The notes: a model not told the origin generated them from the letters alone. A stretch of DNA of 64,000 nt from Nocardia shimofusensis NBRC 100134 (GCF_001613125.1 NZ_BDBT01000004.1:1-64000); one strand, 5' to 3'; shown: positions 43,897-54,589, numbered from the stretch's first letter. Translations and numbers: made by a program.

Positions 43897-44862
43897 ATGA
43901 CACGCGTCGAATCGAACAACGTCGAATCGAACACCACTGCGAGCCCGGCCGGTCGGCCGAGCGGCGGCAGGGGCGAACAGCAGGCCGAGGTCGTCATCGT
44001 CACCGGGCTCTCCGGCGCGGGACGTGGCACCGCGGCCAGGGTCCTCGAGGATCTGGGCTGGTACGTCGCCGACAACCTGCCGCCCGAACTGATCGGGCGG
44101 ATGGTCGAGCTCGGCGCCGCCGCCGACCCCCCGATCACCCGCCTCGCCCTGGTCATGGATGTGCGTTCCCGGTTCTTCACCGGCGAGCTCTCGGTGGTCA
44201 CCGAACAACTGCGCGCCCTCGGCCTGCGCACCAGGGTACTGTTCCTCGAGGCGTCCGACGACGTGCTGATCAGGCGGTTCGGCTTCGCCCGGCGCAGGCA
44301 TCCGCTGCAGAGCGAGACCGCGGACGGCACGCTGTCCTCGGGTATCGCGGCCGAAAGGGTGCGGTTGTCGGGAGTGAAGGCCGCGGCCGATCTGGTCATC
44401 GACACCACCGAGCTGTCGATCCACCAACTGCATCGCAAGCTGGAGGAGGCCTACGGCAACGGCGCGCCCGCGGCGTTGCAGCTGACGGTGCAGTCCTTCG
44501 GCTTCAAGTACGGGGTTCCGCTCGACGCCGACATGGTGTTGGATGTGCGTTTTCTACCCAATCCACATTGGATACCGGAACTGCGGGAACATTCGGGACA
44601 GGAGACCGTGGTCAGTGAGTACGTGCTGTCGCGCCCGGGCGCGATGGACTACCTGCACACCTGTCACCACCTGGTCGACCTGACCACCGGTGGCTACCGC
44701 CAAGAGGGGAAGCGATACATGACCGTGGCAGTGGGCTGCACGGGTGGCAGACATCGCAGCGTGGCGATCGCCGAGGCGCTGGGGGAGTTGATCAGCGCGG
44801 GCACAGCGGCGGGTTCGGCCGAGCAGGTGCGGATCGTGCATCGGGATCTGGGGCGCGAATGA
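43897..44862 (+). CDS. rapZ: RapZ/YvcJ-family nucleotide-binding protein with degenerate P-loop
   Basis: 321 residues, RapZ family, which in E. coli guides RNase E to a small RNA and in Bacillus binds nucleotides. The N-terminal P-loop reads GLSGAGRGTA: the Lys and the following Ser/Thr of a canonical Walker A are replaced, so nucleotide binding may be altered. Other conserved parts are intact: DNLPPEL, FLEASDDVLIRRF, and the C-terminal VGCTGGRHRSVAIAE. A 30-residue low-complexity N-terminal extension precedes the fold. Its ATG-proximal end and the yvcK ATG overlap (ATGA). Confidence 0.93.
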   Translation: MTRVESNNVESNTTASPAGRPSGGRGEQQAEVVIVTGLSGAGRGTAARVLEDLGWYVADNLPPELIGRMVELGAAADPPITRLALVMDVRSRFFTGELSVVTEQLRALGLRTRVLFLEASDDVLIRRFGFARRRHPLQSETADGTLSSGIAAERVRLSGVKAAADLVIDTTELSIHQLHRKLEEAYGNGAPAALQLTVQSFGFKYGVPLDADMVLDVRFLPNPHWIPELREHSGQETVVSEYVLSRPGAMDYLHTCHHLVDLTTGGYRQEGKRYMTVAVGCTGGRHRSVAIAEALGELISAGTAAGSAEQVRIVHRDLGRE

Positions 44863-45905
44863 CGGAGTGGGAAACGAACCCGGCTGTCGTCGCGCTCGGC
44901 GGCGGGCACGGCCTCTACGCGACCCTGAGCGCGGTGCGCAGGCTGACCCGCCGGATCTGCGCGGTTGTCACCGTCGCCGACGACGGCGGTTCCTCGGGCC
45001 GGTTGCGTACCGAACTGGGGATGCTGCCACCGGGTGATCTGCGCATGGCGCTGGCCGCGCTCGCCGGCGACCCGGACGGTGTCTGGGCTCGCGCCCTGCA
45101 GCATCGCTTCGGCGGTTCGGGCGCGCTGGCAGGGCATTCGGTGGGCAATCTGATCCTGGCCGGCCTGACCGAGGTGCTCGGCAATCCGGTGGCGGCGCTG
45201 GACGAGGTCGCCGCGATGCTGGATTCGACCGGCCGGGTGCTGCCCATGTCGCCGATCGCGCTGGACATCGAGGCCGACGTCTCGGGCCTGGAATCCGATC
45301 CGCGGGTCAGCCGGTGCATCCGCGGCCAGGTCGCGGTGGCCACCACACCCGGCAAGGTGCGCCGGGTGCGGCTGATCCCGTCGGATCCGCCCGCCAGTCC
45401 GGAAGCCACCTCGGCGATCGAGCACGCCGACGTGGTGGTGCTCGGTCCAGGGTCGTGGTTCACCAGCGTGATTCCGCACGTGCTGGTCCCCGGACTGCGC
45501 GACGCGCTGGTCTACACCAGGGCGCACAAGATCCTGGTGCTGAATCTGGCGGCGCAGCCCGGCGAGACCGCCGGCTTCTCGGCCGAGCGGCATCTGCACG
45601 TATTGTCACAGCACGCACCGGAATTCACCGTAGACGAGGTTCTGGTGGACTCCGGCTCGGTTCCGCCGGGCCGGGAGCGCGAACATGTCGCAAGAGCCGC
45701 CGAACAACTGCGCGCGCGGGTAACGTTCTCCGATGTCGCCGAAACGGGGACCGATCGGCATCATCCCGGCAAGCTCGCCGCCGCCCTGGATCAGCTGATC
45801 CGGCAACCTCGGCCGCAGCCGGCAGGACTTCGAGTCGAGGGACGGCACATGGGCGCGGATGTGCGGTCCGGGTTGGGTGGAAAGGAGCGCGTCTCGTGGC
45901 GATGA
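44859..45905 (+). CDS. yvcK: YvcK/CuvA-family gluconeogenesis factor
   Basis: 348 residues. [12 protein letters not shown] at the N terminus, [12 protein letters not shown] near 40-51, [12 protein letters not shown] and [24 protein letters not shown] are the family landmarks (CofD-like fold binding UDP-sugars). In Bacillus and mycobacteria it is needed for cell-wall precursor supply on gluconeogenic carbon. It overlaps rapZ by four bases and whiA by ten. Confidence 0.95.
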   Translation: MTEWETNPAVVALGGGHGLYATLSAVRRLTRRICAVVTVADDGGSSGRLRTELGMLPPGDLRMALAALAGDPDGVWARALQHRFGGSGALAGHSVGNLILAGLTEVLGNPVAALDEVAAMLDSTGRVLPMSPIALDIEADVSGLESDPRVSRCIRGQVAVATTPGKVRRVRLIPSDPPASPEATSAIEHADVVVLGPGSWFTSVIPHVLVPGLRDALVYTRAHKILVLNLAAQPGETAGFSAERHLHVLSQHAPEFTVDEVLVDSGSVPPGREREHVARAAEQLRARVTFSDVAETGTDRHHPGKLAAALDQLIRQPRPQPAGLRVEGRHMGADVRSGLGGKERVSWR

Positions 45906-46879
45906 CAGCCGAGGTGAAGGACGAGCTGAGCAGGCTCTCGGTGTCGCAGGTCAGTTCCCGCAAGGCGGAGCTGTCGGCTCTGCTGCGTTTCGCGGGCGGC
46001 CTGCACATCGTGGGCGGGCGGGTGATCGTCGAGGCCGAGGTGGACATGGGTTCCATCGCCCGGCGGCTACGCCGGGAGATCTTCGAGCTGTACGGCTACG
46101 GGTCCGACGTGCACGTGCTCGGCGTCGGCGGGCTGCGCAAGACCTCGCGCTACGTGGTGCGGGTGTCCAAGGAGGGCGAGGCGCTCGCGCGTCAGACCGG
46201 CCTGCTCGACGTGCGCGGCCGTCCGGTGCGCGGGCTGCCCGCCCAGGTGGTCGGCGGCAGCATCGCCGACGCCGAGGCGGCGTGGCGCGGAGCGTTTCTC
46301 GCGCACGGCTCGCTCACCGAACCGGGCCGTTCCTCGGCCCTGGAGGTCAGTTGCCCCGGCCCCGAGGCGGCGCTGGCGCTGGTCGGCGCGGCGCGCAGGC
46401 TCGGTATCACCGCCAAGGCGCGCGAGGTGCGCGGCACCGACCGGGTGGTGGTGCGCGACGGCGAGGCCATCGGTGCCCTGCTGACCAGGATGGGCGCTCA
46501 GGACACCCGGCTGACCTGGGAGGAACGCCGGATGCGCCGCGAGGTGCGCGCGACGGCGAACCGGCTGGCCAACTTCGACGACGCCAACCTGCGTCGCTCG
46601 GCGCGCGCCGCGGTCGCGGCGGCGGCCAGGGTGGAGCGGGCGCTGGAAATCCTCGGCGACGAGGTGCCCGATCATCTGGCCGCGGCGGGCAAGCTGCGCG
46701 TGGAGCACCGGCAGTCCTCCCTCGAGGAACTCGGTCAGCTCGCCGATCCACCGATGACCAAGGACGCGGTGGCCGGACGCATCCGGCGGTTGCTGTCGAT
46801 GGCCGATCGGCGCGCCAGGGAACTGGGCGTGCCCGACACCGAGTCGGCGGTCACCGCGGAACTGCTCGACGACGCCTGA
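45896..46879 (+). CDS. whiA: WhiA transcriptional regulator/sporulation-family DNA-binding protein
   Basis: 327 residues: LAGLIDADG homing-endonuclease-like N-terminal domain without the catalytic residues ([19 protein letters not shown]...[20 protein letters not shown]) and a C-terminal helix-turn-helix ([29 protein letters not shown]). In Streptomyces it activates ftsZ with WhiB; in non-sporulating actinobacteria it is a conserved cell-division regulator. GTG 45896 chosen over ATG 45902 because AAAGGAG is eight bases away and family members start [11 protein letters not shown]. Confidence 0.96.
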   Translation: MAMTAEVKDELSRLSVSQVSSRKAELSALLRFAGGLHIVGGRVIVEAEVDMGSIARRLRREIFELYGYGSDVHVLGVGGLRKTSRYVVRVSKEGEALARQTGLLDVRGRPVRGLPAQVVGGSIADAEAAWRGAFLAHGSLTEPGRSSALEVSCPGPEAALALVGAARRLGITAKAREVRGTDRVVVRDGEAIGALLTRMGAQDTRLTWEERRMRREVRATANRLANFDDANLRRSARAAVAAAARVERALEILGDEVPDHLAAAGKLRVEHRQSSLEELGQLADPPMTKDAVAGRIRRLLSMADRRARELGVPDTESAVTAELLDDA

Positions 46880-46974
46880 ACGGATCCGGTCCCGGCTCAC
46901 GAATCCAAGGCGCGTGTCGGAGAGGTCCGGCGCTGCGATTAGGGTGGGTGGCGCATCGGAATTTATCCGCTTGA

Positions 46975-48012
<1,038 letters not shown>

Positions 48013-48016
48013 TCGC

Positions 48017-49231
48017 ATGACTGTTCAGACACTCCAGGATCTGCTGAACGAGGGTGTCGAAGGTCGGGGCGTGCTCGTGCGCTCCGACCTGAACGTCCCT
48101 CTCGACGACAACGGGCAGATCACCGATCCCGGTCGCATCATCGCCTCGATCCCGACGCTGAAGGCGCTGGTCGAGGCGGGCGCCAAGGTCGTCGTCACGG
48201 CGCACCTGGGCCGTCCCAAGGGCGAGCCGGACGCGAAGTTCTCGCTCGCCCCGGTCGCGGTGAAGCTGGCCGAGCTGCTCGGGCGCAATGTCCAGCTGGC
48301 CGGCGACGTGGTGGGCTACGACGCGCTCTCGCGTTCGGAGGGCCTCACCGACGGCGACGTCCTGCTGCTGGAGAACGTGCGCTTCGATCCCCGCGAGACC
48401 AGCAAGGACGAGGGAGAGCGAGCCAAGCTGGCCGCGGCCCTGGTCGAGTTGGTCGGCGAAGACGGCGCGTTCGTCTCCGACGGCTTCGGCGTGGTGCACC
48501 GCGCGCAGGCCTCGGTGTACGACGTGGCCAAGCTGCTCCCGCACTACGCGGGCACGCTGGTCGCCGCCGAAGTCGATGTGCTGGCGAAACTGACCGAGAA
48601 CACCGAGCGGCCCTACGCCGTGGTGCTCGGCGGCTCGAAGGTCTCCGACAAGCTGGCCGTCATCGAGGCGTTGGCCCCCAAGGTCGACACCCTGGTGATC
48701 GGCGGCGGCATGTGCTTCACCTTCCTTGCCGCACAGGGTCTTTCGGTGGGCGCTTCGCTGCTGCAGGAAGAGATGATCGACACCTGCAAGGAACTGCTCG
48801 AGCGCTACGGCGATGTCATCCATCTGCCGCGCGACGTGGTGGTCGCCGACAAGTTCGCCGCCGACGCGGAGTCGACGATCGTCGCCGCCGACGAGATCCC
48901 GGACGGCTGGCTCGGTTTGGACATCGGCCCGGAGTCGGTGAAGCGGTTCGCCGCGCTGCTGACCGAGGCGAAGACGGTGTTCTGGAACGGCCCGATGGGC
49001 GTGTTCGAGTTCGAGAAGTTCGCCGCGGGCACCCGCGGTGTCGCCGAGGCGATCGTGACCGCCACCGGCAAGGGCGCGTTCACCGTCGTCGGCGGTGGCG
49101 ATTCCGCCGCCGCCGTGCGGGCGCTCGGACTTCCCGACGACGGTTTCTCGCACATCTCCACCGGCGGCGGCGCGTCGCTGGAATACCTGGAGGGCAAGGA
49201 ACTGCCCGGCATCAGCATTCTGGAGGCCTGA
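48017..49231 (+). CDS. pgk: Phosphoglycerate kinase
   Basis: Transfers phosphate from 1,3-bisphosphoglycerate to ADP. 404 residues, both lobes complete: [12 protein letters not shown] near the N terminus, [38 protein letters not shown], and the C-terminal [21 protein letters not shown] start, three bases before tpiA ATG after its stop. Confidence 0.99.
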   Translation: MTVQTLQDLLNEGVEGRGVLVRSDLNVPLDDNGQITDPGRIIASIPTLKALVEAGAKVVVTAHLGRPKGEPDAKFSLAPVAVKLAELLGRNVQLAGDVVGYDALSRSEGLTDGDVLLLENVRFDPRETSKDEGERAKLAAALVELVGEDGAFVSDGFGVVHRAQASVYDVAKLLPHYAGTLVAAEVDVLAKLTENTERPYAVVLGGSKVSDKLAVIEALAPKVDTLVIGGGMCFTFLAAQGLSVGASLLQEEMIDTCKELLERYGDVIHLPRDVVVADKFAADAESTIVAADEIPDGWLGLDIGPESVKRFAALLTEAKTVFWNGPMGVFEFEKFAAGTRGVAEAIVTATGKGAFTVVGGGDSAAAVRALGLPDDGFSHISTGGGASLEYLEGKELPGISILEA

Positions 49232-49234
49232 TCC

Positions 49235-50020
49235 ATGGCACGTAAGCCGCTCATCGCGGGCAACTGGAAGATGAACCTCAACCACCTCGAGGCCATCGCC
49301 CTGGTGCAGAAGATCGCTTTCGCGCTGCCGGAGAAGTACTTCGACAAGGTCGACGTGGCGGTGATCCCGCCGTTCGTCGATCTGCGCAGCGTGCAGACAC
49401 TGGTGGAGGGCGACAAGCTCCTGCTCACCTACGGTGCGCAGGACGTCTCGGTGCACGAATCGGGCGCCTACACCGGTGAGATCGCCGCGAGCATGCTCGC
49501 CAAGCTGGGCTGCACCTTCGTGGTCGTCGGACACTCCGAGCGTCGTCAGTACCACAACGAGGACGACGCCACGGTGCTCGGCAAGGCCAAGAAGGCCCTC
49601 GAGCACGGTCTCACCCCGATCGTCTGCATCGGTGAAGGGCTCGGAGTCCGCGAGGCGGGCACGCATGTCGAGTACAACCTCGAGCAGCTGCGTGGTTCGC
49701 TGAAAGGCTTGTCGGCCGAGCAGATCTCGAAGGTCGTCATCGCCTACGAACCGGTGTGGGCGATCGGCACCGGCAAGGTCGCAAGTGCGGCCGACGCGCA
49801 GGAAGTCTGCGGCGCGATCCGCGCCGAGCTGGCCGAACTGGCCTCGCCGGAGGTGGCCGCACAGGTGCGTGTCCTCTACGGCGGCTCGGTGAACGCCAAG
49901 AACGTCGGGGAACTGGTCGCCCAGACCGACGTCGACGGCGCGCTGGTCGGCGGCGCCTCGCTCAAGGGTGACGAGTTCGCCACCCTGTCGGCGATCGCCG
50001 CGGGCGGCCCGCTGCCCTGA
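49235..50020 (+). CDS. tpiA: Triosephosphate isomerase
   Basis: 261 residues, TIM barrel complete: AGNWKMN (catalytic Lys), VVGHSERR (catalytic His) and [14 protein letters not shown] (catalytic Glu with loop 6). [13 protein letters not shown] closes the phosphate site. Last gene of the glycolytic trio, followed by a strong hairpin. Confidence 0.99.
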   Translation: MARKPLIAGNWKMNLNHLEAIALVQKIAFALPEKYFDKVDVAVIPPFVDLRSVQTLVEGDKLLLTYGAQDVSVHESGAYTGEIAASMLAKLGCTFVVVGHSERRQYHNEDDATVLGKAKKALEHGLTPIVCIGEGLGVREAGTHVEYNLEQLRGSLKGLSAEQISKVVIAYEPVWAIGTGKVASAADAQEVCGAIRAELAELASPEVAAQVRVLYGGSVNAKNVGELVAQTDVDGALVGGASLKGDEFATLSAIAAGGPLP

Positions 50021-50038
50021 TCGGCCGAGCGACGAACA

Positions 50039-50076
50039 TCGGTCCGGTATTCCGTGCGAACGGAGTACCGGACCGA
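50039..50076 (+). terminator. Terminator of the gap-pgk-tpiA operon
   Basis: 11-base outer arms (TCGGTCCGGTA and complement), a T-G wobble, then 5-base inner arms closed by the loop GCGA. 18 bases after the tpiA stop and followed by a T-rich pair. Stable and well placed. Confidence 0.75.
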
Positions 50077-50162
50077 GTCGTTTCGCGTTCGTTCGCGCCG
50101 CAGTGGCGGGTCGACGACCCGGGGGCGACATGCCGCGATGCCACGCCGATAAGCTCGGCCCG

Positions 50163-51767
50163 GTGAGCACCGTCGATGCCGCGCAACCACTGTCCACCTG
50201 GGCGCCGCTGCGCTCCCCGATCTATCGGGCGCTGTGGACAGCGCAGCTGGTCTCCAACCTGGGCACCTGGATGCAGACGGTGGGTGCGCAGTGGCTGCTG
50301 GTGGACGAGCCGAACGCGGCGACGCTGGTGTCGCTGGTGCAGACCGCGATCACGTTGCCGGTGATGCTGCTGTCGATCCCCTCGGGCGTGCTGGCCGATC
50401 TGATGGACCGGCGCAGGCTGCTGCTGGGCGCGCAGTCGACGATGGCCGCGCTGGCCACCGTGCTGGCGATCGCCACCGCGACCGGGCACACCACGCCGGG
50501 CGTGCTGCTGATCCTGTTGTTCCTGCTCGGCTGCGGCCAGGCGATCACCGCGCCGTCCTGGCAGGCGATCCAGCCGGAACTGGTGCCGCGCCGCCTGATC
50601 CCCTCGGCCGCCGCGCTGGGCAGCATGAACATCAATATCGGCCGCGCGGTGGGGCCCGCGATCGCGGGTGTGCTGGTGGCGGTGTCCGGGCCCACCCTGG
50701 TGTTCGGCCTGAACGCGCTGTCCTTCGTCGGCATCGTCGCTGTACTGCTGTTCTGGCGTCGCGTACCCGAGGATCGCCGGTTGCCCTCGGAACGCCCACT
50801 GGCCGCTCTGCAGGCGGGCACTCGGTTCATTCGCGCCGCGCCCGCGATCCGGCGGGTGCTCGTGCGCTGCCTGCTGTTCGTCGGTCCGGCGAGCGCGGTC
50901 TGGGCACTGCTGCCGGTGATCGCGCGCGACCGATTGGGGCTCGGCTCGTCCGGCTACGGCCTCATGTTGGGCGCTCTCGGGCTCGGCGCGGTCGCGGGGG
51001 CGCTGGCGCTGGCGCGCATCCGGGCGAAGCTCACCCCGACGCAGCGGCTCACCATCGCCTCGGTGGTGTTCGGACTGGCCGCCACGGGCGCCGCCTTGCT
51101 GCCCGGCGTCGTGGCGGTGCTGGTGCTGCTGATCGGCGCGGGCATGGCGTGGCTGCTCGCGCTGTCGACGATGAACGCGACGATGCAGTTGCTGCTGCCG
51201 GCATGGGTACGGGCGCGGGGGCTGTCGGTGTACATGCTGGTGTTCATGGGCGGCCAGGCCATGGGCTCGCTGCTGTGGGGACTGGTGGCCGGGCTCACCT
51301 CGCCGGCGACGGCGCTGCTGATCGCGGCCGGGCTGCTCGGCTGTGGTGCGGTGGTCGGTGTGTGGCTGCCGATCCGGCACGATGCCGAGGAACTCGATCT
51401 GACCCCGGCGGCGTTCTGGCCGGAGCCCGAACTCGTGATCGAGCCCGATCCCGACGACGGTCCGGTGCTGGTGTTGCGGTACTACGATGTGCCCGCCGAG
51501 CGGACCGAGGAGTTCTTCGCGGCGATGGTGTTCGTCGGCCGATCGACGCAACGCACCGGGGCGATGGAGTGGCGGCTCTATCGTGACGTGGGGGTGGTCG
51601 ATCGTTTCGTGGAGGCGTTCGTGGTGCGCTCCTGGGCCGAGCACATGCATCAACACCAGGTGCGGCTCACCGCGCTGGATCGGATGCGGACGCAGGCGGT
51701 CAGCGAGTTCCAGGCGGGCCGGCCGCGCGTCAGCCACCTGGTCGCGTTCGATCCGCAGCGTCGCTGA
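50163..51767 (+). CDS. MFS exporter (EntS-like) with C-terminal ABM-like domain
   Basis: 534 residues. Twelve hydrophobic segments occupy about 20-420, with YRALWTAQLVSNLGTWMQTVGAQWLL as helix 1 and GVLADLMDRRRLLLG as the MFS A-like motif, matching the transmembrane secretion effector group. A soluble C-terminal domain of about 100 residues (PVLVLRYYDVPAERTEEFFAAMV...AFVVRSWAEHMHQHQVR) resembles the antibiotic-biosynthesis monooxygenase ferredoxin-like fold. Substrate unknown. An alternative ATG start lies at 50130. It occupies the place where ppc sits between tpiA and secG in Corynebacterium. Confidence 0.85.
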   Translation: MSTVDAAQPLSTWAPLRSPIYRALWTAQLVSNLGTWMQTVGAQWLLVDEPNAATLVSLVQTAITLPVMLLSIPSGVLADLMDRRRLLLGAQSTMAALATVLAIATATGHTTPGVLLILLFLLGCGQAITAPSWQAIQPELVPRRLIPSAAALGSMNINIGRAVGPAIAGVLVAVSGPTLVFGLNALSFVGIVAVLLFWRRVPEDRRLPSERPLAALQAGTRFIRAAPAIRRVLVRCLLFVGPASAVWALLPVIARDRLGLGSSGYGLMLGALGLGAVAGALALARIRAKLTPTQRLTIASVVFGLAATGAALLPGVVAVLVLLIGAGMAWLLALSTMNATMQLLLPAWVRARGLSVYMLVFMGGQAMGSLLWGLVAGLTSPATALLIAAGLLGCGAVVGVWLPIRHDAEELDLTPAAFWPEPELVIEPDPDDGPVLVLRYYDVPAERTEEFFAAMVFVGRSTQRTGAMEWRLYRDVGVVDRFVEAFVVRSWAEHMHQHQVRLTALDRMRTQAVSEFQAGRPRVSHLVAFDPQRR

Positions 51768-51800
51768 CCGGCCTCGCACGCGGCGTCCCGGCGCCCGATT

Positions 51801-51822
51801 GGGGTGGACGAGCCTCCACCCC
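51801..51822 (+). terminator. Hairpin between the MFS gene and secG
   Basis: Perfect 8-base arms GGGGTGGA and complement, loop CGAGCC, 33 bases after the MFS stop and 14 before the secG ATG, with TAGACT (a -10 candidate) between. It may end the MFS message or structure the secG leader. Confidence 0.4.
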
Positions 51823-51836
51823 ATAGACTGACCGGC

Positions 51837-52070
51837 ATGCGGATGTTCCTGGATATCCTCCTTATCGTCACCAGTGTGCTGCTGGTGCTGCTGGTGCTGC
51901 TGCATCGCGCCAAGGGTGGGGGTCTGTCCAGCCTTTTCGGCGGCGGCGTCCAGTCCAGCCTGTCGGGTTCCACCGTCGTCGAGAAGAACCTCGACCGCGT
52001 CACCATCTTCACCGGCCTCATCTGGCTCATCGCCATTCTCGGCATCGGCCTGGAGATCAAGTTCTCCTGA
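51837..52070 (+). CDS. secG: Protein-export membrane protein SecG
   Basis: 77 residues, two transmembrane helices (about 3-23 and 56-74) joined by a glycine-rich loop, LHRAKGGGLSSLFGGGVQSSLSGSTVVEKNLDR, which is strongly conserved in actinobacteria. Auxiliary subunit of the SecYEG translocase. The ATG at 51837 is preferred over 51843 by small margin. Conserved after gap-pgk-tpiA. Confidence 0.95.
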   Translation: MRMFLDILLIVTSVLLVLLVLLHRAKGGGLSSLFGGGVQSSLSGSTVVEKNLDRVTIFTGLIWLIAILGIGLEIKFS

Positions 52071-52101
52071 TCGCACCAGCGCAGCCCGGCCCCCGCGCCC
52101 G

Positions 52102-52617
52102 CTATTCGGGTGGGACCGGCCGGGCTTCGAAGTGCGCGAGGTGATCGACGGTCCCGGTACGGACCATGCCCAGCCGTTCGCAGAGCTGGATCGAGGACTC
52201 GGCGTTCTCGTCCGCGGCCGCGACCACCCGGTCCAGGCCGAGCGTGCCGAACGCGTAGTCCAGCACGGCGCGGCAGGCTTCCAGCGCCAGGCCCTCGCCG
52301 CGATGGCCCTCTTCGACACTCGAGATCATCCGGATGCCGTCTCTGCTCCAGCGCAATCCGCAGACGCCGAGCAGTTCGCCGCCGTTGCGTGACGAGCGGG
52401 GCACGAGGGTCCAGAAACCGTAGCCGCGCATCGCGAAATCGAGGTCGCTGCGCTGGGTGAGCGCCACCACCATCGCCGCGATCACCGGTTCGTCGTCGAA
52501 GAGGTTGCGGCGGATGCCGGGATCGTTCCAGTGCTCGTGCAGGCGTTCGGCATCGGAAGCGCGCAGCGGGCGCATTCGGAGCCGTGGGGTGAGCAGGGTC
52601 GGGCCGACGGTGGTCAT
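52102..52617 (-). CDS. GNAT family N-acetyltransferase
   Basis: 171 residues of the RimJ/RimL-like (Acetyltransf_3) subgroup: LLTPRLRMRPLRASDAERLHEHWNDPGIRRNLF at the start, acetyl-CoA pyrophosphate-binding EEGHRGEGLALEACRAVLDYAF (Q/RxxGxG-like), then AAADENAESSIQLCERLGM. Substrate unknown. Convergent with secG and the first gene of the accessory island. Confidence 0.85.
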   Translation of the reverse strand: MTTVGPTLLTPRLRMRPLRASDAERLHEHWNDPGIRRNLFDDEPVIAAMVVALTQRSDLDFAMRGYGFWTLVPRSSRNGGELLGVCGLRWSRDGIRMISSVEEGHRGEGLALEACRAVLDYAFGTLGLDRVVAAADENAESSIQLCERLGMVRTGTVDHLAHFEARPVPPE

Positions 52618-52664
52618 CGGTGCCGATCATCCCGGCCCCGGAACACCCTGTCCAGCGCCGATGA

Positions 52665-53513
52665 TCAATCGTTGCGGGGGACGCGACCGTCGATGTCGGT
52701 GAATCCGTAGCGATCGGCGAGCTCGTGTACCCGCCTGGCCGCGCCGGTGTGCGCGCGCCGGTCCGGGGCTACGGCCAGCGCGACGACCGCCCGGCCCGCG
52801 AAGTGCGGGGATTCGGCGTCGCCGAGATCGAAGGTGCCCTCGCCGGGCAGGGTCACCAGCCGCCTGCCCTGGTCGTCCGCCGGAACCAGTTGCAGCAGTT
52901 CGGTGTTCACGATGCCCGGCCACAGCGAGACCACGGTGACACCGGTCTCCGCGAGGTCGTGCGCGAGGTCGGCGGTGAGCCGGTCCAGTGCGGCCTTGGC
53001 CACCCCGTAGACGGCGTTGTGCATGTAGCGGATCGCGCCGGGGGAGGAGATGTTGACCAGCAGACCGTCCGAGTTGATCAGCAGCGGCGCGGCGAACACC
53101 GCCGCGGCGTAGTGCGACCGCACACCGACATCGAAGGTCTGATCCCAGGCGTCGGGTGGCACCTGCCAGAACGGTTTGCCGAGCCAACGGGCCGCGGCGG
53201 GGGAGTTGTAGACGTTGTTGACCAGGATGTCGAGGCGGCCGTGTTCCTCGGCGATCCGCTCGAACAGTCGGGCCACCGCGTCGTCGTCGCGGTGGTCGCA
53301 CACCATCGGCACGCCGACGCCGCCGAGTTCGGTGATGCGCGCGGCCGTCTCGTGCACCGTGCCCGGCAGTCTGCCCGGCGTGACCGAACGGCCGGTGACG
53401 TAGACGGTGGCGCCCGCCGCACCCAGCTCCAGGGCGATGCCCTTGCCGATGCCGCGGCTCGCGCCGGTGACGACCGCGACGCGATCACGTAGTTGCCCAG
53501 GTATTCCGCTCAC
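52665..53513 (-). CDS. Short-chain dehydrogenase/reductase (DHRS1-like)
   Basis: 282 residues. Cofactor motif VAVVTGASRGIGKGIALELG near 12-31, NNV (LDILVNNVYNS) near 102, SSPGAIRYMHNAVYGVAKAALDRL with the Ser-Tyr-Lys triad (Tyr and Lys spaced YGVAK) near 165-180, and WPGIVNTELLQ. The Arg in TGRS after strand 2 suggests NADP(H). The start is a GTG at 53513, with a perfect KstR-type box 26-39 bases upstream in the divergent promoter region. A possible -10 TAATGT ends nine bases before the GTG, so the transcript may be leaderless. Confidence 0.9.
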   Translation of the reverse strand: MSGIPGQLRDRVAVVTGASRGIGKGIALELGAAGATVYVTGRSVTPGRLPGTVHETAARITELGGVGVPMVCDHRDDDAVARLFERIAEEHGRLDILVNNVYNSPAAARWLGKPFWQVPPDAWDQTFDVGVRSHYAAAVFAAPLLINSDGLLVNISSPGAIRYMHNAVYGVAKAALDRLTADLAHDLAETGVTVVSLWPGIVNTELLQLVPADDQGRRLVTLPGEGTFDLGDAESPHFAGRAVVALAVAPDRRAHTGAARRVHELADRYGFTDIDGRVPRND

Positions 53514-53538
53514 GACTGTCGGACATTACCGTGAAACA

Positions 53539-53552
53539 TAGAACGTGTTCTA
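53539..53552. promoter_or_regulatory. KstR-type operator
   Basis: TAGAACGTGTTCTA matches the published KstR consensus TnnAACnnGTTnnA at every fixed position and is a perfect dyad apart from the two central bases. KstR is the TetR repressor of cholesterol side-chain and ring catabolism in mycobacteria and rhodococci. The site sits in the 104-base gap between the divergent dehydrogenase and hydrolase genes, where it could control both. Confidence 0.65.
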
Positions 53553-53576
53553 AGTTTCGAGGTGGAGTTCGCGAAG

Positions 53577-53621
53577 ATGCGTCTCCGTGACGACGAGGTG
53601 GCGATGAGGCGAGCACAGTGA
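53577..53621 (+). CDS. Possible 14-codon leader peptide coupled to the hydrolase
   Basis: ATG at 53577 with GGAG nine bases before opens the frame MRLRDDEVAMRRAQ, whose TGA overlaps the hydrolase GTG (GTGA). Such short leaderpeptides can pass ribosomes to the next start. May equally be chance sequence, since the hydrolase could use GATGAGG as its own ribosome site. Confidence 0.25.
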   Translation: MRLRDDEVAMRRAQ

Positions 53622-54589
53622 CGGCGACCGAACCCCCTGCGTCCTGGTTCGTGACCGGTGGCGGAATCCGCATGCACGTCACCGAGCGTGGCTCCGGCCG
53701 GCCGGTGATCTTCTGCCACGGCTTTCCGCACACCGGGTTGATCTGGCACCGGCAGCTCGCGGCGATCGCCACCGCGGGCTACCGGGCGCTGGCCCCCGAC
53801 CTGCGCGGCGCGGGCCGCACCGACGCGCCCGCCGATCCCGCGGACTACACCAATCTCGCGGTCATCGGCGACCTGCTGGCGCTGCTCGACGACATCGACG
53901 CCGAGCAGGCGGTCTTCGTCGGTTTGGATTTCGGCGCCGCGCTGCTGTGGGAACTGGCCCAGCGCGCGCCGGAGCGGGTGCGCGGCATGATCGTGCTGAA
54001 CAATCCGTACACGCCGCGTCCGCCGCGTCCGCCGTCGCAACTGTGGGCCAAGGCGGCGCAACGGCATTTCCTGCATCTGGACTACTTCCAGCGCCCCGGC
54101 ATCGCCGACCGCGAACTCGACGCCGCTCCGCGCGAATTCCTCGCCCGGGTGTACTACGCGCTCAGCGGCGACTACCGCTACCTGGACACCTGGCGTCATC
54201 CGCCCGGGTGCGGATATCTCGACGTGCTTCCGCAGGCGCCCGCGCTGCCGTGGTCGTGGCTGTCGGTTGCCGAGTTCGACGCCCTGGTTGCCGAATTCGA
54301 GCGCACCGGCTTCACCGGCGGGCTCAACTGGTATCGCAATTTCGACCGGAACTGGGAACTGGGCGCCGACCTCGACCCCGTTGTGCGAGTGCCGACCTAC
54401 TTCGTCTACGGCGAGAACGATCCGGACATGGCCGGATTCAGCGGACGTGACCCGCTCGCAGTGATGCGCGCGTCCGTGCCTGAACTACGGACGGTCACCG
54501 CGCTGCCCGGTGCGGGTCATCTGCTTCCGCTCGAACGGGCGGGCGAGGTGAACGCTCTGATCACGGCGCATCTGGCCGAACTGGGCTGA
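53618..54589 (+). CDS. Alpha/beta hydrolase, epoxide hydrolase-like
   Basis: 323 residues. HGFP oxyanion motif (FCHGFPHTGLIWH), RTDAPADPADYT, nucleophile elbow VGLDFGAALLWELA with Asp as nucleophile, which points to epoxide hydrolase or dehalogenase chemistry rather than esterase; acid Asp in YGENDPDMAGF and His in PGAGHLLPLE. A cap domain of about 120 residues with several Tyr lies between. Divergent from a short-chain dehydrogenase over a KstR-like site, suggesting steroid or other lipid substrates; this is inference. Confidence 0.85.
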   Translation: MTATEPPASWFVTGGGIRMHVTERGSGRPVIFCHGFPHTGLIWHRQLAAIATAGYRALAPDLRGAGRTDAPADPADYTNLAVIGDLLALLDDIDAEQAVFVGLDFGAALLWELAQRAPERVRGMIVLNNPYTPRPPRPPSQLWAKAAQRHFLHLDYFQRPGIADRELDAAPREFLARVYYALSGDYRYLDTWRHPPGCGYLDVLPQAPALPWSWLSVAEFDALVAEFERTGFTGGLNWYRNFDRNWELGADLDPVVRVPTYFVYGENDPDMAGFSGRDPLAVMRASVPELRTVTALPGAGHLLPLERAGEVNALITAHLAELG

